64,000 nt of DNA from Paenibacillus oralis (GTDB taxonomy: Bacteria > Bacillota > Bacilli > Paenibacillales > Paenibacillaceae): positions 5,587,054 through 5,651,053 of the forward strand of contig NZ_RRCN01000001.1 in the NCBI RefSeq assembly GCF_003863965.1, written 5' to 3'. Of this stretch, positions 49,975 to 57,588 are shown piece by piece. The position numbers were made by a program, and so were the translations under genes. Each line of letters starts with the position of its first letter. Within the stretch, counting starts at the first letter, position 1. The notes beneath the pieces were generated by a model that was given only the letters and a program-made list of their open reading frames with translations, did no database searches and was not told the DNA's origin.

Positions 49975-50729
49975 TAGGCGGTCCATCCGGCGTCCGCCGT
50001 GATGACGGTGCCGTTGACAAAGCTGGAATCGTCGGAAGCGAGGAACAACGCCACTTTGGCGATTTCGTCAGCGCTCCCTATTCGTGGGTTAATGGCCATG
50101 CCAAGCTGTTGCCTTGACGCGCCAAACGGATTGATGTTGGTCATCGAAGCCCCGATATTCGTTTCCACGCCGCCCGGAGCGATCGCATTGCAGCGGATGC
50201 CTTTTTGCGCGTACATAAACCCGGTGTTTTTCGTAAATCCGATCACGGCATGTTTGGAAGCGGTGTACGCCGTGCCCGCACGCGCTCCGTATAGCCCGCC
50301 GGCGGAAGCGACGTTGACGATCACGCCGCTTTCTTGTTCCAAAAAGATCGGCAGCACTTTCCGGGTTGAGCGCATTACGCTCGTCGTATTGACGGCAAAT
50401 ACCCGCTCCCACTGCTCATCCGTAATGTCGCCGGCCGGCTCGAAATTATCCATGATCCCCGCATTGTTCACCAAAATGTCTACCGTGCCGAATGCTCCTG
50501 CGGTCGCGTCCACCAACTGCTGAATATCTTCCTCCACGGCGACGTTGGTTTTGACGGCCTCAGCCGTCCCGCCTGCGGCTATAATCCGTTCAACCGTGGC
50601 GTTTGCGCCCTCCAAATTCAAATCCGAGACCATGACCTTGGCGCCTTCTCTGGCAAACAGCAAGGCGATTTCCCGCCCCATTCCCGATGCGGCTCCCGTG
50701 ACAATAGCTGCCTTGTTCTCCAGTTTCAT
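49971..50729 (-). CDS. Short-chain dehydrogenase/reductase, FabG-like
   Basis: A 252-residue classical SDR: AAIVTGAASGMGREIALLFAREG, NNAGIMD, VNVASAGG with the catalytic Ser, YTASKHAVIG and PGGVETNI, ending in the usual VNGTVITADAGWTAY. GGAGG is 9 bases before ATG 50729. It could act as a 3-oxoacyl reductase or a sugar/alcohol dehydrogenase; sequence does not decide. It stands alone on the minus strand. Confidence 0.92.
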   Translation of the reverse strand: MKLENKAAIVTGAASGMGREIALLFAREGAKVMVSDLNLEGANATVERIIAAGGTAEAVKTNVAVEEDIQQLVDATAGAFGTVDILVNNAGIMDNFEPAGDITDEQWERVFAVNTTSVMRSTRKVLPIFLEQESGVIVNVASAGGLYGARAGTAYTASKHAVIGFTKNTGFMYAQKGIRCNAIAPGGVETNIGASMTNINPFGASRQQLGMAINPRIGSADEIAKVALFLASDDSSFVNGTVITADAGWTAY

Positions 50730-50821
50730 CGTGCGATTCCTCCAATTTGTATTATTAAAATTCCCAACTCCTTCAATCATCGTTATCATGCCCATCCCAT
50801 GGGTATTTCCATTAGCATATA

Positions 50822-50857
50822 AAAAAGAGACTTGCTCCTCCTCGGATCAAATCTCTT
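50822..50857 (-). terminator. Terminator of the GNAT gene
   Basis: AAGAGACTTG and CAAATCTCTT form a hairpin just beyond the GNAT stop; the minus-strand tail is TTTTTTATATG. Confidence 0.7.
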
Positions 50858-50866
50858 TTCCCTTAA

Positions 50867-51454
50867 TTATGGAGTTTTAAACAGTTTGCCATGAAATTGA
50901 TCAAGCCTGACCAGATACTGCCTCTTCAGCAAAGCGAACAGGACGGCGTCGGCAAATTGATTTTTCTCGAAGAAACACTCCTTCAAATAGCCCTCTTCGT
51001 GAAATCCGATCTTCTCCAGCAGGTATCTGGAACGAATGTTGTCCGGGTCGATAAAGGCTTCAATCCGGTTTAAACCCAGATCCTCAAAGCCGAAACGCAA
51101 AATTTCCTGCAGCACCTCGCTCATCACGCCTTGTCCCCAGTATTCCTGATCCAGTTCGTAGCCGGTTTCCGCTTTGTAATGCTCTCGGGACCAGTTATGG
51201 AAGCCGCACGTGCCGATGACCCGGTCTTCTTCCGATTTGACCGTAATCGCCCAGCGAAACCCGCGTCGCTCCAAATAGCGGCTGTTCCAGTTTTGGATCA
51301 GCTCTTCGGCCTGCCTGAGACTTTCAAAGCGGTCCAAGTCGTAATATTTCGTAACCTCGTCATTGGAAAAATAGTGGAACAGATCTTCAGCATCTTCCGC
51401 GGTCAATTTGCGCAAAATAAATCTTTCTGTCTCCAGCTGGGGGAACAGCTTCAC
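50867..51454 (-). CDS. GNAT-family N-acetyltransferase (RimJ/RimL-like)
   Basis: A 195-residue acetyltransferase: LETERFILRKLTAEDAEDLFHYFS at the N-terminus, VIGTCGFHNWS, YELDQEYWGQGVMSEVL with the acetyl-CoA loop, and LNRIEAFIDPDNIRSRYLLEKIGFHEEG. The family acetylates ribosomal protein N-termini or small amines. The start is GTG 51454 with AAAGGAG about 10 bases upstream. Confidence 0.9.
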   Translation of the reverse strand: MKLFPQLETERFILRKLTAEDAEDLFHYFSNDEVTKYYDLDRFESLRQAEELIQNWNSRYLERRGFRWAITVKSEEDRVIGTCGFHNWSREHYKAETGYELDQEYWGQGVMSEVLQEILRFGFEDLGLNRIEAFIDPDNIRSRYLLEKIGFHEEGYLKECFFEKNQFADAVLFALLKRQYLVRLDQFHGKLFKTP

Positions 51455-51530
51455 GGCAACCGCTCCTTTCCTATAACATTACGTCGTATATATTATAGGT
51501 GAGGAACCTTGCCTATTGAAAGAGCCAAAT

Positions 51531-52409
51531 CTATTCGGCCTGGTCGATCACCAGTCTAATGCCGATGCCAAACGGATCGGTCAGTCTGATTTCCCGCCCC
51601 CGCTCGTCCCGTTCATAAGCCGCCTTGGCATCCGACAAACGGCTTTCCACGGCCTGCAGGGCCGCAAGGTCAGGTAGTGCCGTCGTGAAATAACGCAGCC
51701 CAACCGCATCCTCCGGCGACGGCGGGGCGCCTGCGCCGGCCCAGGTATTCAGGCCGATATGGTGATGGTATCCACCGGCAGCTACAAACAAGGCCGCCCC
51801 GCCGTAATGGGCGGTAATTTCAAAGCCGAGGATTTGGCAATAGAACTGCTCCGCCTTCCGCAGATCGCCAACATGAAAATGGACATGCCCGATCCGGGTT
51901 TCCGGCGGAAGTCCCTTCCACTCGGCTCCTTCCGAAACGGCAAGCAAACCATCCACGTCCACCGGATCGGTCGACATGATATATTCGCCGCTTGCGTTGC
52001 GCTGCCAGGTGCTCCGCGGGCGATCGGCGTAAATTTCAATGCCGTTTTGATCCGGATCGTTTAAATACAACGCTTCGCTAACCAGGTGATCCCCTTGCCC
52101 AACGGGAATTTGGTATTTGATCAGATTGCGCAGCGCCAAACCAAGCGCAGTCCGATCCGGCACAAGGATTGCAAAATGGTACAGGCCGGATACCGACCGC
52201 TCCGGCATCACCCGATACTGCTCGTTAGCTTCCAGGATCAGCAGCGGGGTCTTCCCGTCGGCCGTGAGCTCGGCGACGTTCCCGTTTTGCTTCAGTACGC
52301 TCAGACCGATCACTTCCCGGTAAAAAGCGATAGACTGGTCCAAATTGCGGACTTTAAGATAGACGCTGCCGATCCGGGCAGCGGGATGAATGGATACATG
52401 TTCAGACAA
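51531..52409 (-). CDS. VOC-family ring-cleavage dioxygenase (CatE-like)
   Basis: A 292-residue protein with two vicinal-oxygen-chelate halves: GSVYLKVRNLDQSIAFYREVIGL and GHVHFHVGDLRKAEQFYCQILG. Metal-ligand candidates are His in GLYHFAIL, His in IGHVHFHV, and Glu in NGIEIYAD. The arrangement resembles Bacillus CatE, a catechol 2,3-dioxygenase. The start is TTG 52409 behind GGAGGAG. A perfect GTAACC/GGTTAC operator lies 53 bases upstream, suggesting repression lifted by quinones or catechols, as known for catE, which is inference. Confidence 0.85.
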   Translation of the reverse strand: MSEHVSIHPAARIGSVYLKVRNLDQSIAFYREVIGLSVLKQNGNVAELTADGKTPLLILEANEQYRVMPERSVSGLYHFAILVPDRTALGLALRNLIKYQIPVGQGDHLVSEALYLNDPDQNGIEIYADRPRSTWQRNASGEYIMSTDPVDVDGLLAVSEGAEWKGLPPETRIGHVHFHVGDLRKAEQFYCQILGFEITAHYGGAALFVAAGGYHHHIGLNTWAGAGAPPSPEDAVGLRYFTTALPDLAALQAVESRLSDAKAAYERDERGREIRLTDPFGIGIRLVIDQAE

Positions 52410-52461
52410 AATGAAACTCCTCCTATCGAATGGGTTGGGATAACCTCGTAATGCAGCAATA

Positions 52462-52509
52462 ATGTAACCACAGCGGTTACATGTATATTATGTAATCAGT
52501 ATAGTTACA
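52462..52509. promoter_or_regulatory. Two TGTAA...TTACA dyads upstream of the VOC gene
   Basis: ATGTAACC (52462-52469) and GGTTACAT (52475-52482) form a perfect dyad with 5 bases between; a second TGTAAT...GTTACA dyad lies at 52491-52509. Both fit a dimeric repressor. Confidence 0.65.
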
Positions 52510-52592
52510 GGCGAGCCGTGTGTCAACGAATTATCGTGCAAACCCATACGTTGGATGCAAGGGGAGGGATGGGTTTGGGGTTCCACCCGCTG

Positions 52593-52870
52593 TTAGAGTC
52601 AGGTTCTCATGGAACTTACTTTAAAGGTAGAACATGACTCTAAAGGCGGGCCGTAAACTTTCCTCCTAACGGACACCAGCGACCTTATCCGCCCATTTAC
52701 CGGGTATTTCCCAGCCTAACGGACCCACACGACTCTATTTCACTCTAAACGAGCTCATCCGGGCCGATTCGAGGGAAATAAGAGCATCTGTGTCCGTTAC
52801 ATTTTACAAACCTCTGTTTTTCCGCAGATAGAGCCTCTGGAGTCCCTTAGCCTTATTGATTGGATAGCTG
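52593..52870. repeat. Nested inverted-repeat array of ~50-base modules
   Basis: TTAGAGTCAGGTTCT (52593) pairs with AGAACATGACTCTAA (52630-52644). Two TAACGGAC modules follow at 52668 and 52718 (50 bases apart), each with CCTTAT or CTCTATTT, and two inverted modules (TGTCCGTTA near 52791 and GTCCCTTA near 52843). The module core matches that of the array at 7.45 kb. No gene lies between 52410 and 53033. Confidence 0.7.
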
Positions 52871-52980
52871 CTAAATGTACAGTATAAAGTTAGTTGTATG
52901 ATTTGCAATTAATGGTCAGTAGAGCCGATCAAGCACACTTTTGCCCGGCATCCGACCTGGCGAATTAAATAGGCGCGGTT

Positions 52981-53009
52981 AAAAAAATGCCCCAATCTTG
53001 GGGCATTTA
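52981..53009 (-). terminator. Terminator of the Rrf2 gene
   Basis: AAATGCCCCAA and TTGGGGCATTT form a perfect hairpin; the minus-strand tail is TTTTTTTAACC. Confidence 0.85.
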
Positions 53010-53033
53010 ACACATGCACTTTTTAGTTTGTTC

Positions 53034-53468
53034 TTACACCGCCGACGTTTTCGCGGAAATATCCTCGACGATATCCTGCAGCGTAACGGCTTCCAGCGTT
53101 TTCTCCATCGCTTTTTGCGCCATGGAGAAGATCGGCTCGATCGCGGTTTGTATATTGCGTCCGACCGGGCAATCCGGGTTGGGGTGATCGTGCACCGCAA
53201 ACAATCCGTCTTCTTCCACGACATGCACCGCGCGGTAAATATCGAGCAGCGTAATGTCGCACAGCTTGCGCGCCAGCCTGGTGCCAGCCACACCGGGGCG
53301 AACCTCCACCAGACCGGCTTTATTCAACATGCTCATAATACGGCGAATGACAACCGGATTCGTATTTACGCTGCTGGAGATATACTCCGATGTACTAACC
53401 CCGTCCTTGTTGATTTCAAGCAGGGATAAAATGTGTATAGCCACGGAAAATCTGGAGCTGATCGTCAA
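53034..53468 (-). CDS. Rrf2-family transcriptional regulator (YwnA-like)
   Basis: A 144-residue regulator: ISSRFSVAIHILSLLEINKDGVSTSEYISSSVNTNPVVIRRIMSMLNKAGLVEVRPG is the Rrf2 winged helix. Two cysteines are seen, at KLCDITLLD and in the loop HPNPDCPVGRNI, the second in the position where family members bind iron-sulphur or sense thiol stress. The start is TTG 53468 with GGGGGA 8 bases upstream. It stands alone between two repeat arrays. Confidence 0.88.
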   Translation of the reverse strand: MTISSRFSVAIHILSLLEINKDGVSTSEYISSSVNTNPVVIRRIMSMLNKAGLVEVRPGVAGTRLARKLCDITLLDIYRAVHVVEEDGLFAVHDHPNPDCPVGRNIQTAIEPIFSMAQKAMEKTLEAVTLQDIVEDISAKTSAV

Positions 53469-53671
53469 GCGTGTATCCCCCTTTCCAAGCGTCAGTAACT
53501 CAACTTTTGCCGAACGAAAACCAACTTAAAAGCAGGGGGAGCATGGGTTTGCCAGCGATGGAATGCGGAGCTTGAACCGCTATTCGGGAACATAAACGCG
53601 CTGAAACCTTGTGGAAGGAACAAAATGCCACCCCTGCCATGTGCGATAGAAAGAAGATGAGAAATCCCATG

Positions 53672-53860
53672 AAATGTAAAAGTGCAGGCGGTTTTTGTCG
53701 AAACTCCTCTAAACCGATGGTTCAAATGCAAAAGTGCAGTACATTTTCGGTCATAAGCTACTTTTTTTATCCAATAGCCCCAAATGAGATGTACTTTTGC
53801 ATTTCAATCGCTCTAAAATGGTAATTTAGGGAAAATAGCATGCACTTTTGCAGTTGATCC
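53672..53860. repeat. Nested inverted-repeat array with AAAAGTGCA modules
   Basis: AATGTAAAAGTGCAGG (53673) and AATGCAAAAGTGCAGT (53725) are direct copies 52 bases apart; ATGTACTTTTGCAT (53789) and ATGCACTTTTGCAG (53840) are inverted copies 51 bases apart. The whole is one palindromic array centred near 53760. No gene lies between 53469 and 54035. Confidence 0.7.
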
Positions 53861-53990
53861 CAGCGGGCCGCCCTTCTTTCCATAAAAGGCGATAAACTCG
53901 GCTTTCAGCGTCTACTCCACCGGTAAACAGTGGATTTCCCATACTACATCAAGGCTTACTTGCCAATTTCATGCTGTAAAAGTTGAGCCA

Positions 53991-54007
53991 GTAACAATAT
54001 TAGTTAC
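53991..54007. promoter_or_regulatory. Isolated GTAAC-N7-GTTAC dyad
   Basis: GTAAC (53991-53995) and GTTAC (54003-54007) form a dyad like those at 52.46-52.51 kb. It lies beyond the stop of the cysteine hydrolase with no gene start beside it. Confidence 0.35.
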
Positions 54008-54035
54008 AAACTGACCGGGGTGTCAATAATCTTAA

Positions 54036-54524
54036 TCATTGACTTTTAAGCAACGCATGGATGACGGCATAGCTGATCAAGCTGCGGTCCCGGTACACGC
54101 CGGACACCGCATCCGGATGTTCGCCGAGGATGCCTTTTTGCAGGATCGCCGCTCCAAATCCCCTCTCCCGGGCGCCGTTAAACGTAAAGGTCACGCAATG
54201 TTCCGCGGCAAACCCGCAGACGACGACAAAGTCGGTTTCCTGTTCCCGCAGCAGCCGCTCCAAATCGGTTTTCCAAAAAGCGTTGTTCCATTCCTTCGCA
54301 ATGCGGAGATCCGAATCGGCAAGCTTAATTTCCGGAGTGACCTCAAATCCGGGCGAATGTTCGCCCATTTCCGTATCCTGAACCACCACGACCGGTCTGC
54401 CGGCATCCCGGAACAAATCGGCCACGGCGTTAATATACTCGCTTGCTGCGGACAGCTCGCTTTGCAGGCGCGGATCGGTCAATAAGCCCTTCTGCATGTC
54501 GATGATTAATAAAGCCGGTTTCAT
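54036..54524 (-). CDS. Isochorismatase-family cysteine hydrolase
   Basis: A 162-residue enzyme with the catalytic triad of the family: Asp in LLIIDMQKG, Lys in WNNAFWKTD, and Cys in VCGFAAEHCVTFT. Such enzymes hydrolyse amides such as nicotinamide or N-carbamoyl compounds; the substrate is unknown. GGAGG is 7 bases before ATG 54524. Confidence 0.9.
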   Translation of the reverse strand: MKPALLIIDMQKGLLTDPRLQSELSAASEYINAVADLFRDAGRPVVVVQDTEMGEHSPGFEVTPEIKLADSDLRIAKEWNNAFWKTDLERLLREQETDFVVVCGFAAEHCVTFTFNGARERGFGAAILQKGILGEHPDAVSGVYRDRSLISYAVIHALLKSQ

Positions 54525-54655
54525 TGGCGTGCCTCCTCGTCAAACTCTCATTTTGGGGTCAAGCATTCCTTTCATTATACACACTTCCGAGCCCAAGATT
54601 AAGACTTGCATAAACATCCTTCCTGCCGCCCATCGAAAAATATCGGCGAAATCTA

Positions 54656-54687
54656 TTGACCCTCACATTAATGTCAGGGTTTATAAT
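54656..54687 (+). promoter_or_regulatory. MerR-type promoter (20-base spacer) with CCTCACAT dyad
   Basis: TTGACC (54656-54661), 20 bases, TATAAT (54682-54687). The spacer holds ACCCTCACAT and ATGTCAGGGT, a dyad with one mismatch per arm, suited to the MerR protein encoded 30 bases downstream. Confidence 0.75.
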
Positions 54688-54717
54688 GAATCCGGAAGGC
54701 AGGTGAGGTAAGGTTCT

Positions 54718-55116
54718 ATGAAGATCGGAGAATTGTCGAAAGCGACCGGCGTCAGCATCCGTTCCCTTAGATACTACGAGGAGCAAGGGCTGATTACCTC
54801 AAAGCGGCTAAACAACGGCTATCGTGATTATCACAGCTTGACCGCCGAACAGGTAAAAACGATTCAATTTTATTTGAGCCTCGGCCTGAGCACGCAGGAA
54901 ATCGCCGGTTTTCTGCAATGCGTGATGACGAGCAAAGAAGCGTTTTGCCGGGAGATTATGCCGGTGTACCGCAGCAAGCTGAAGGAGATTACCGAGCAAA
55001 TCGGGCTGCTGCAAACGATCAAGTCCAACTTGGAAGAACGGATTCACTACATTTTAGAAGAAAATCCCGAAATGGAGATGATGGAACATGACGATCAGAC
55101 GGATCGCCGATGCTAA
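54718..55116 (+). CDS. MerR-family transcriptional regulator
   Basis: A 132-residue regulator: MKIGELSKATGVSIRSLRYY and then NGYRDYHSLTAEQ, with the LRYYEEQGL signature, followed by a coiled coil (YRSKLKEITEQIGLLQTIKSNLEER). Two cysteines (LQCVMTSKEAFCREI) might sense redox state. It controls its own operon with thioredoxin, whose gene overlaps its 3' end by 29 bases. Confidence 0.9.
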   Translation: MKIGELSKATGVSIRSLRYYEEQGLITSKRLNNGYRDYHSLTAEQVKTIQFYLSLGLSTQEIAGFLQCVMTSKEAFCREIMPVYRSKLKEITEQIGLLQTIKSNLEERIHYILEENPEMEMMEHDDQTDRRC

Positions 55117-55429
55117 CGAATTCAACCGGGAAAGCGCGTCCGCGGAATTGGTGCTCGCCGATTTTGACGCCCCCTGGTGCCCGCCGTGCAAGGTGCTTTC
55201 ACCGATTCTGGAAGAGCTGCATGAGGAATTTCAAGGGGTTGTCCCCCTGCTCCAAATAAACTGCGACGATCATCCGGAACTGGCTTCGCAATACGGAATC
55301 ATGTCGATGCCTACGGTCATTTTGTTCCGCCACGGAGAGCCGGTGGAGAAGCTGATCGGCCTGAGACCAAAAGAAGTGTACCGCCAACTGATCCTCAAAT
55401 CCGCGGGTACCGTGCGCCAGGCACAATAA
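55088..55429 (+). CDS. Thioredoxin family protein
   Basis: A 113-residue thioredoxin: LVLADFDAPWCPPCKVLSPILEEL contains the redox motif WCPPC (Pro in place of the usual Gly), followed by QINCDDHPELASQYGIMSMPTVILFRHGE with the cis-Pro. It overlaps the MerR gene by 29 bases, implying coupled translation. The variant CPPC motif should shift the redox potential from that of classical CGPC thioredoxin, which is known for related proteins. Confidence 0.92.
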   Translation: MTIRRIADANEFNRESASAELVLADFDAPWCPPCKVLSPILEELHEEFQGVVPLLQINCDDHPELASQYGIMSMPTVILFRHGEPVEKLIGLRPKEVYRQLILKSAGTVRQAQ

Positions 55430-55448
55430 ACGGAAGTTAGCGCCAAAA

Positions 55449-55499
55449 AGATACCGCCTTGCTCCTTCGTTCATGAAGGGACCAAGGCGGTATCTTTTT
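55449..55499 (+). terminator. Terminator of the MerR-thioredoxin operon
   Basis: GATACCGCCTTG (55450-55461) and CAAGGCGGTATC (55484-55495) form a hairpin followed by TTTTTATCC. Confidence 0.9.
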
Positions 55500-55965
55500 A
55501 TCCGTAGGCGGTTAGATCGGGGATTTGTTTGGCTTGCTCGATGAACGGACCTTCCAGTAAGTTGTTAAACGCCAAATGTGTCGCCCGCAAACTGAGCAGC
55601 CGATCCCCCGGCTTCAGGCCGAATTGCTCCCACGTCCCTGGCGGCAGCGTAAAATAGCGGTTACAGTTCAAATGAACCCAGCAGAACGTACGTTCTTTAA
55701 ACGTGATCGTCTCCCCTTCAGGGACGGCAAATTGCCGCAGTTGGGGAATGCTGGCGAAAACGGCCGCCAGCGGCGAATTTGCGATCATTTCCTTGCACAC
55801 CACGCTGAAGCCCCGGACCGTATTGCGTCCCGTCATTAAAATGATGTTGGAATCCGGATGAATACCATACTCCTGCAGGGCTTGATCCGGCAGGTAAAAC
55901 GATCCGTCGGCAAGTACTTTGCTCCACGCGTAAAAATACTTCCCGGACTTGGCAGTTACTGCCAT
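55498..55965 (-). CDS. Unknown protein with two AbrB-like motifs
   Basis: A 155-residue protein without a recognised family. Two similar stretches are visible: SFYLPDQALQEYGIHPDSNIILMTGRNTVRGFSVV and YFTLPPGTWEQFGLKPGDRLLSLRATHLAFNNLLEGP. Both have the LP...G..P(G)D.L pattern of the swapped-hairpin AbrB/SpoVT fold, suggesting an internal duplication. ATG 55965 has GGGGGATGAGAG upstream. The role is unknown. Confidence 0.6.
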   Translation of the reverse strand: MAVTAKSGKYFYAWSKVLADGSFYLPDQALQEYGIHPDSNIILMTGRNTVRGFSVVCKEMIANSPLAAVFASIPQLRQFAVPEGETITFKERTFCWVHLNCNRYFTLPPGTWEQFGLKPGDRLLSLRATHLAFNNLLEGPFIEQAKQIPDLTAYG

Positions 55966-56049
55966 ACTCTCATCCCCCGAGCTAAATAATGATCGTTTCG
56001 TTACGTTAAAATCATCTCGCATGCAAGGCATCTGGAGATATGATATTCG

Positions 56050-57138
56050 TCACGCTTCCGGCAGCTGGTCTACCTTTTGAGCAATGTACAGCAGGTAAGC
56101 TTTAATCACGACAATTTTCAGCATCATATAAAGCGGGATGGCCAAAATCATGCCCAGGATGCCCATGAAATCGCCGGCGAGCAGCAACAATACGATCGTG
56201 GTCAACGGATGAATGTTGATCGTCTTCCCGTAAATATACGGGGAAATCAAGTTGCCTTCGATCTGTTGGGCGATGACGACGATCAATATGACCCAAAGCA
56301 CCATCGACGGCGAAACGGTAAATGCGACGATGACGCATGGGATAGCGCCAAGCAACGCGCCAAAGTAAGGAACAAAGTTAAACAAGGCCATGACGATGGC
56401 GAGCAGCAGCGGATACGGCAAACCAACCAGCCAAAATCCGATAAAGCCCATAACCGCCAGCATCATAGCGCTGATCATCCGGCCGGCGATGAACCCCTTA
56501 AGCATGTTGTCGATCTCATGGATGACCTGCTCGCCGTCGGTCCGGTAACGGGCCGGAAGCATCCGCACCAAAGAAGGCGTCACCCGCTCATCTTGTTTCA
56601 GCATGTAATACAGAAAAATCGGTACAGTCCCCACGATGATCACAAAATTGTTCAAAAAGCTAAACACATGCGATACGTATCCGCTGACCGTATTCAAGGC
56701 CGAATTGATGTATTCGGTCACCTTGTTCATGATTTCCGGAGTGCCCTCGTTTGTAACGATCGAAAAATACCGGTTGCTGCGGATTTCGTTCATCTGCTCC
56801 TGCAAGCTGGTCATAAGTTTCGGGACGTTGTTCATGAACTCGAACAGCTGCTTTTGCAGCGGCGGCCAAACGACCATAAAAAAGATCGTAACGACTCCGG
56901 CAAAAAGGCAGTAGATCAGCAGGATCGACAGCATCCGGTTCCATTTTTTCCGCTCCAGAAATTGCACGACCGGGCGCAGCAAATAATAAAGGAACCCGGA
57001 AATCGTCAAGGGCACGATCAAAATATGCACCAGGGTAACGAGAGGATTAAAGATGAAACTGACCTTGGACAGCAAATAAATGATCGTCAGCAGCATGATA
57101 ATCCCCAGCGAAATCCGATAAAAAGGATGCTTCATCAT
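56050..57138 (-). CDS. AI-2E family transporter
   Basis: A 362-residue membrane protein with about eight hydrophobic segments, the family DUF20 pattern: LLRPVVQFLERKKWNRMLSILLIY, a long extracellular loop (residues ~90-180), then FVPYFGALLGAIPCVIVAF and IEGNLISPYIYGKTINIHPLTTIVLLLLAGDFMGILGMILAIP. Members export various small molecules or antiport ions; the name does not prove AI-2 export. ATG 57138 has GGAGGG about 10 bases upstream. Confidence 0.9.
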   Translation of the reverse strand: MMKHPFYRISLGIIMLLTIIYLLSKVSFIFNPLVTLVHILIVPLTISGFLYYLLRPVVQFLERKKWNRMLSILLIYCLFAGVVTIFFMVVWPPLQKQLFEFMNNVPKLMTSLQEQMNEIRSNRYFSIVTNEGTPEIMNKVTEYINSALNTVSGYVSHVFSFLNNFVIIVGTVPIFLYYMLKQDERVTPSLVRMLPARYRTDGEQVIHEIDNMLKGFIAGRMISAMMLAVMGFIGFWLVGLPYPLLLAIVMALFNFVPYFGALLGAIPCVIVAFTVSPSMVLWVILIVVIAQQIEGNLISPYIYGKTINIHPLTTIVLLLLAGDFMGILGMILAIPLYMMLKIVVIKAYLLYIAQKVDQLPEA

Positions 57139-57187
57139 AGAAGTTGTTCCCTCCTCTCTTTTAGGAAGATATGCGCATCCGTTAGCC

Positions 57188-57463
57188 TCATTCCTCCGGC
57201 AAAGTATCCCAAGCGGCATCCAGAAGCGCATCGAACCATTCGTCGTCCGCTTCGATTCTGGCGTCTACGGCCATAAACTCTGCTTCGATGCCGGGTTCTC
57301 CCGCATAATGCAGGCTATAGTCCCAATTTCCTCCGTCCTTGCTGTAAAAGGTAATTTCATATCCCGCTTTGTGGGAGCTTACTTGAAAGACGGTTTTGCC
57401 GGTGTAGGATCCGTCCTCCTGTCTCTTCATTTGGGCTTCCACAATCGTCAATTCTTCCATCAT
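57188..57463 (-). CDS. Small protein of unknown function
   Basis: A 91-residue acidic protein, MEELTIVEAQMKRQEDGSYT, beta-rich in its middle (VFQVSSHKAGYEITFYSKDGGNWDYSLHYAG) and strongly acidic at the end. I do not recognise it. AAAGGAG is well placed before ATG 57463. It lies 49 bases upstream of the AI-2E transporter gene on the same strand and may be co-transcribed. Confidence 0.6.
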   Translation of the reverse strand: MMEELTIVEAQMKRQEDGSYTGKTVFQVSSHKAGYEITFYSKDGGNWDYSLHYAGEPGIEAEFMAVDARIEADDEWFDALLDAAWDTLPEE

Positions 57464-57588
57464 TTGTACTCCTTTACCCGGATTCGTTTTTTTGTCTTGT
57501 GCAATGCCTGTACAACCTTACTGCAATATCGTACCATGTTTTATGTCAATATCAATATTCGGTACAACAAGAGTAAAGGTGGATTCCA

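Noticed and set aside
56077..57276. 399-codon open frame on the plus strand
   Set aside because: Antisense to the AI-2E transporter; rich in Asp, His, Gln and Arg, as expected for the reverse of hydrophobic codons; no family features.
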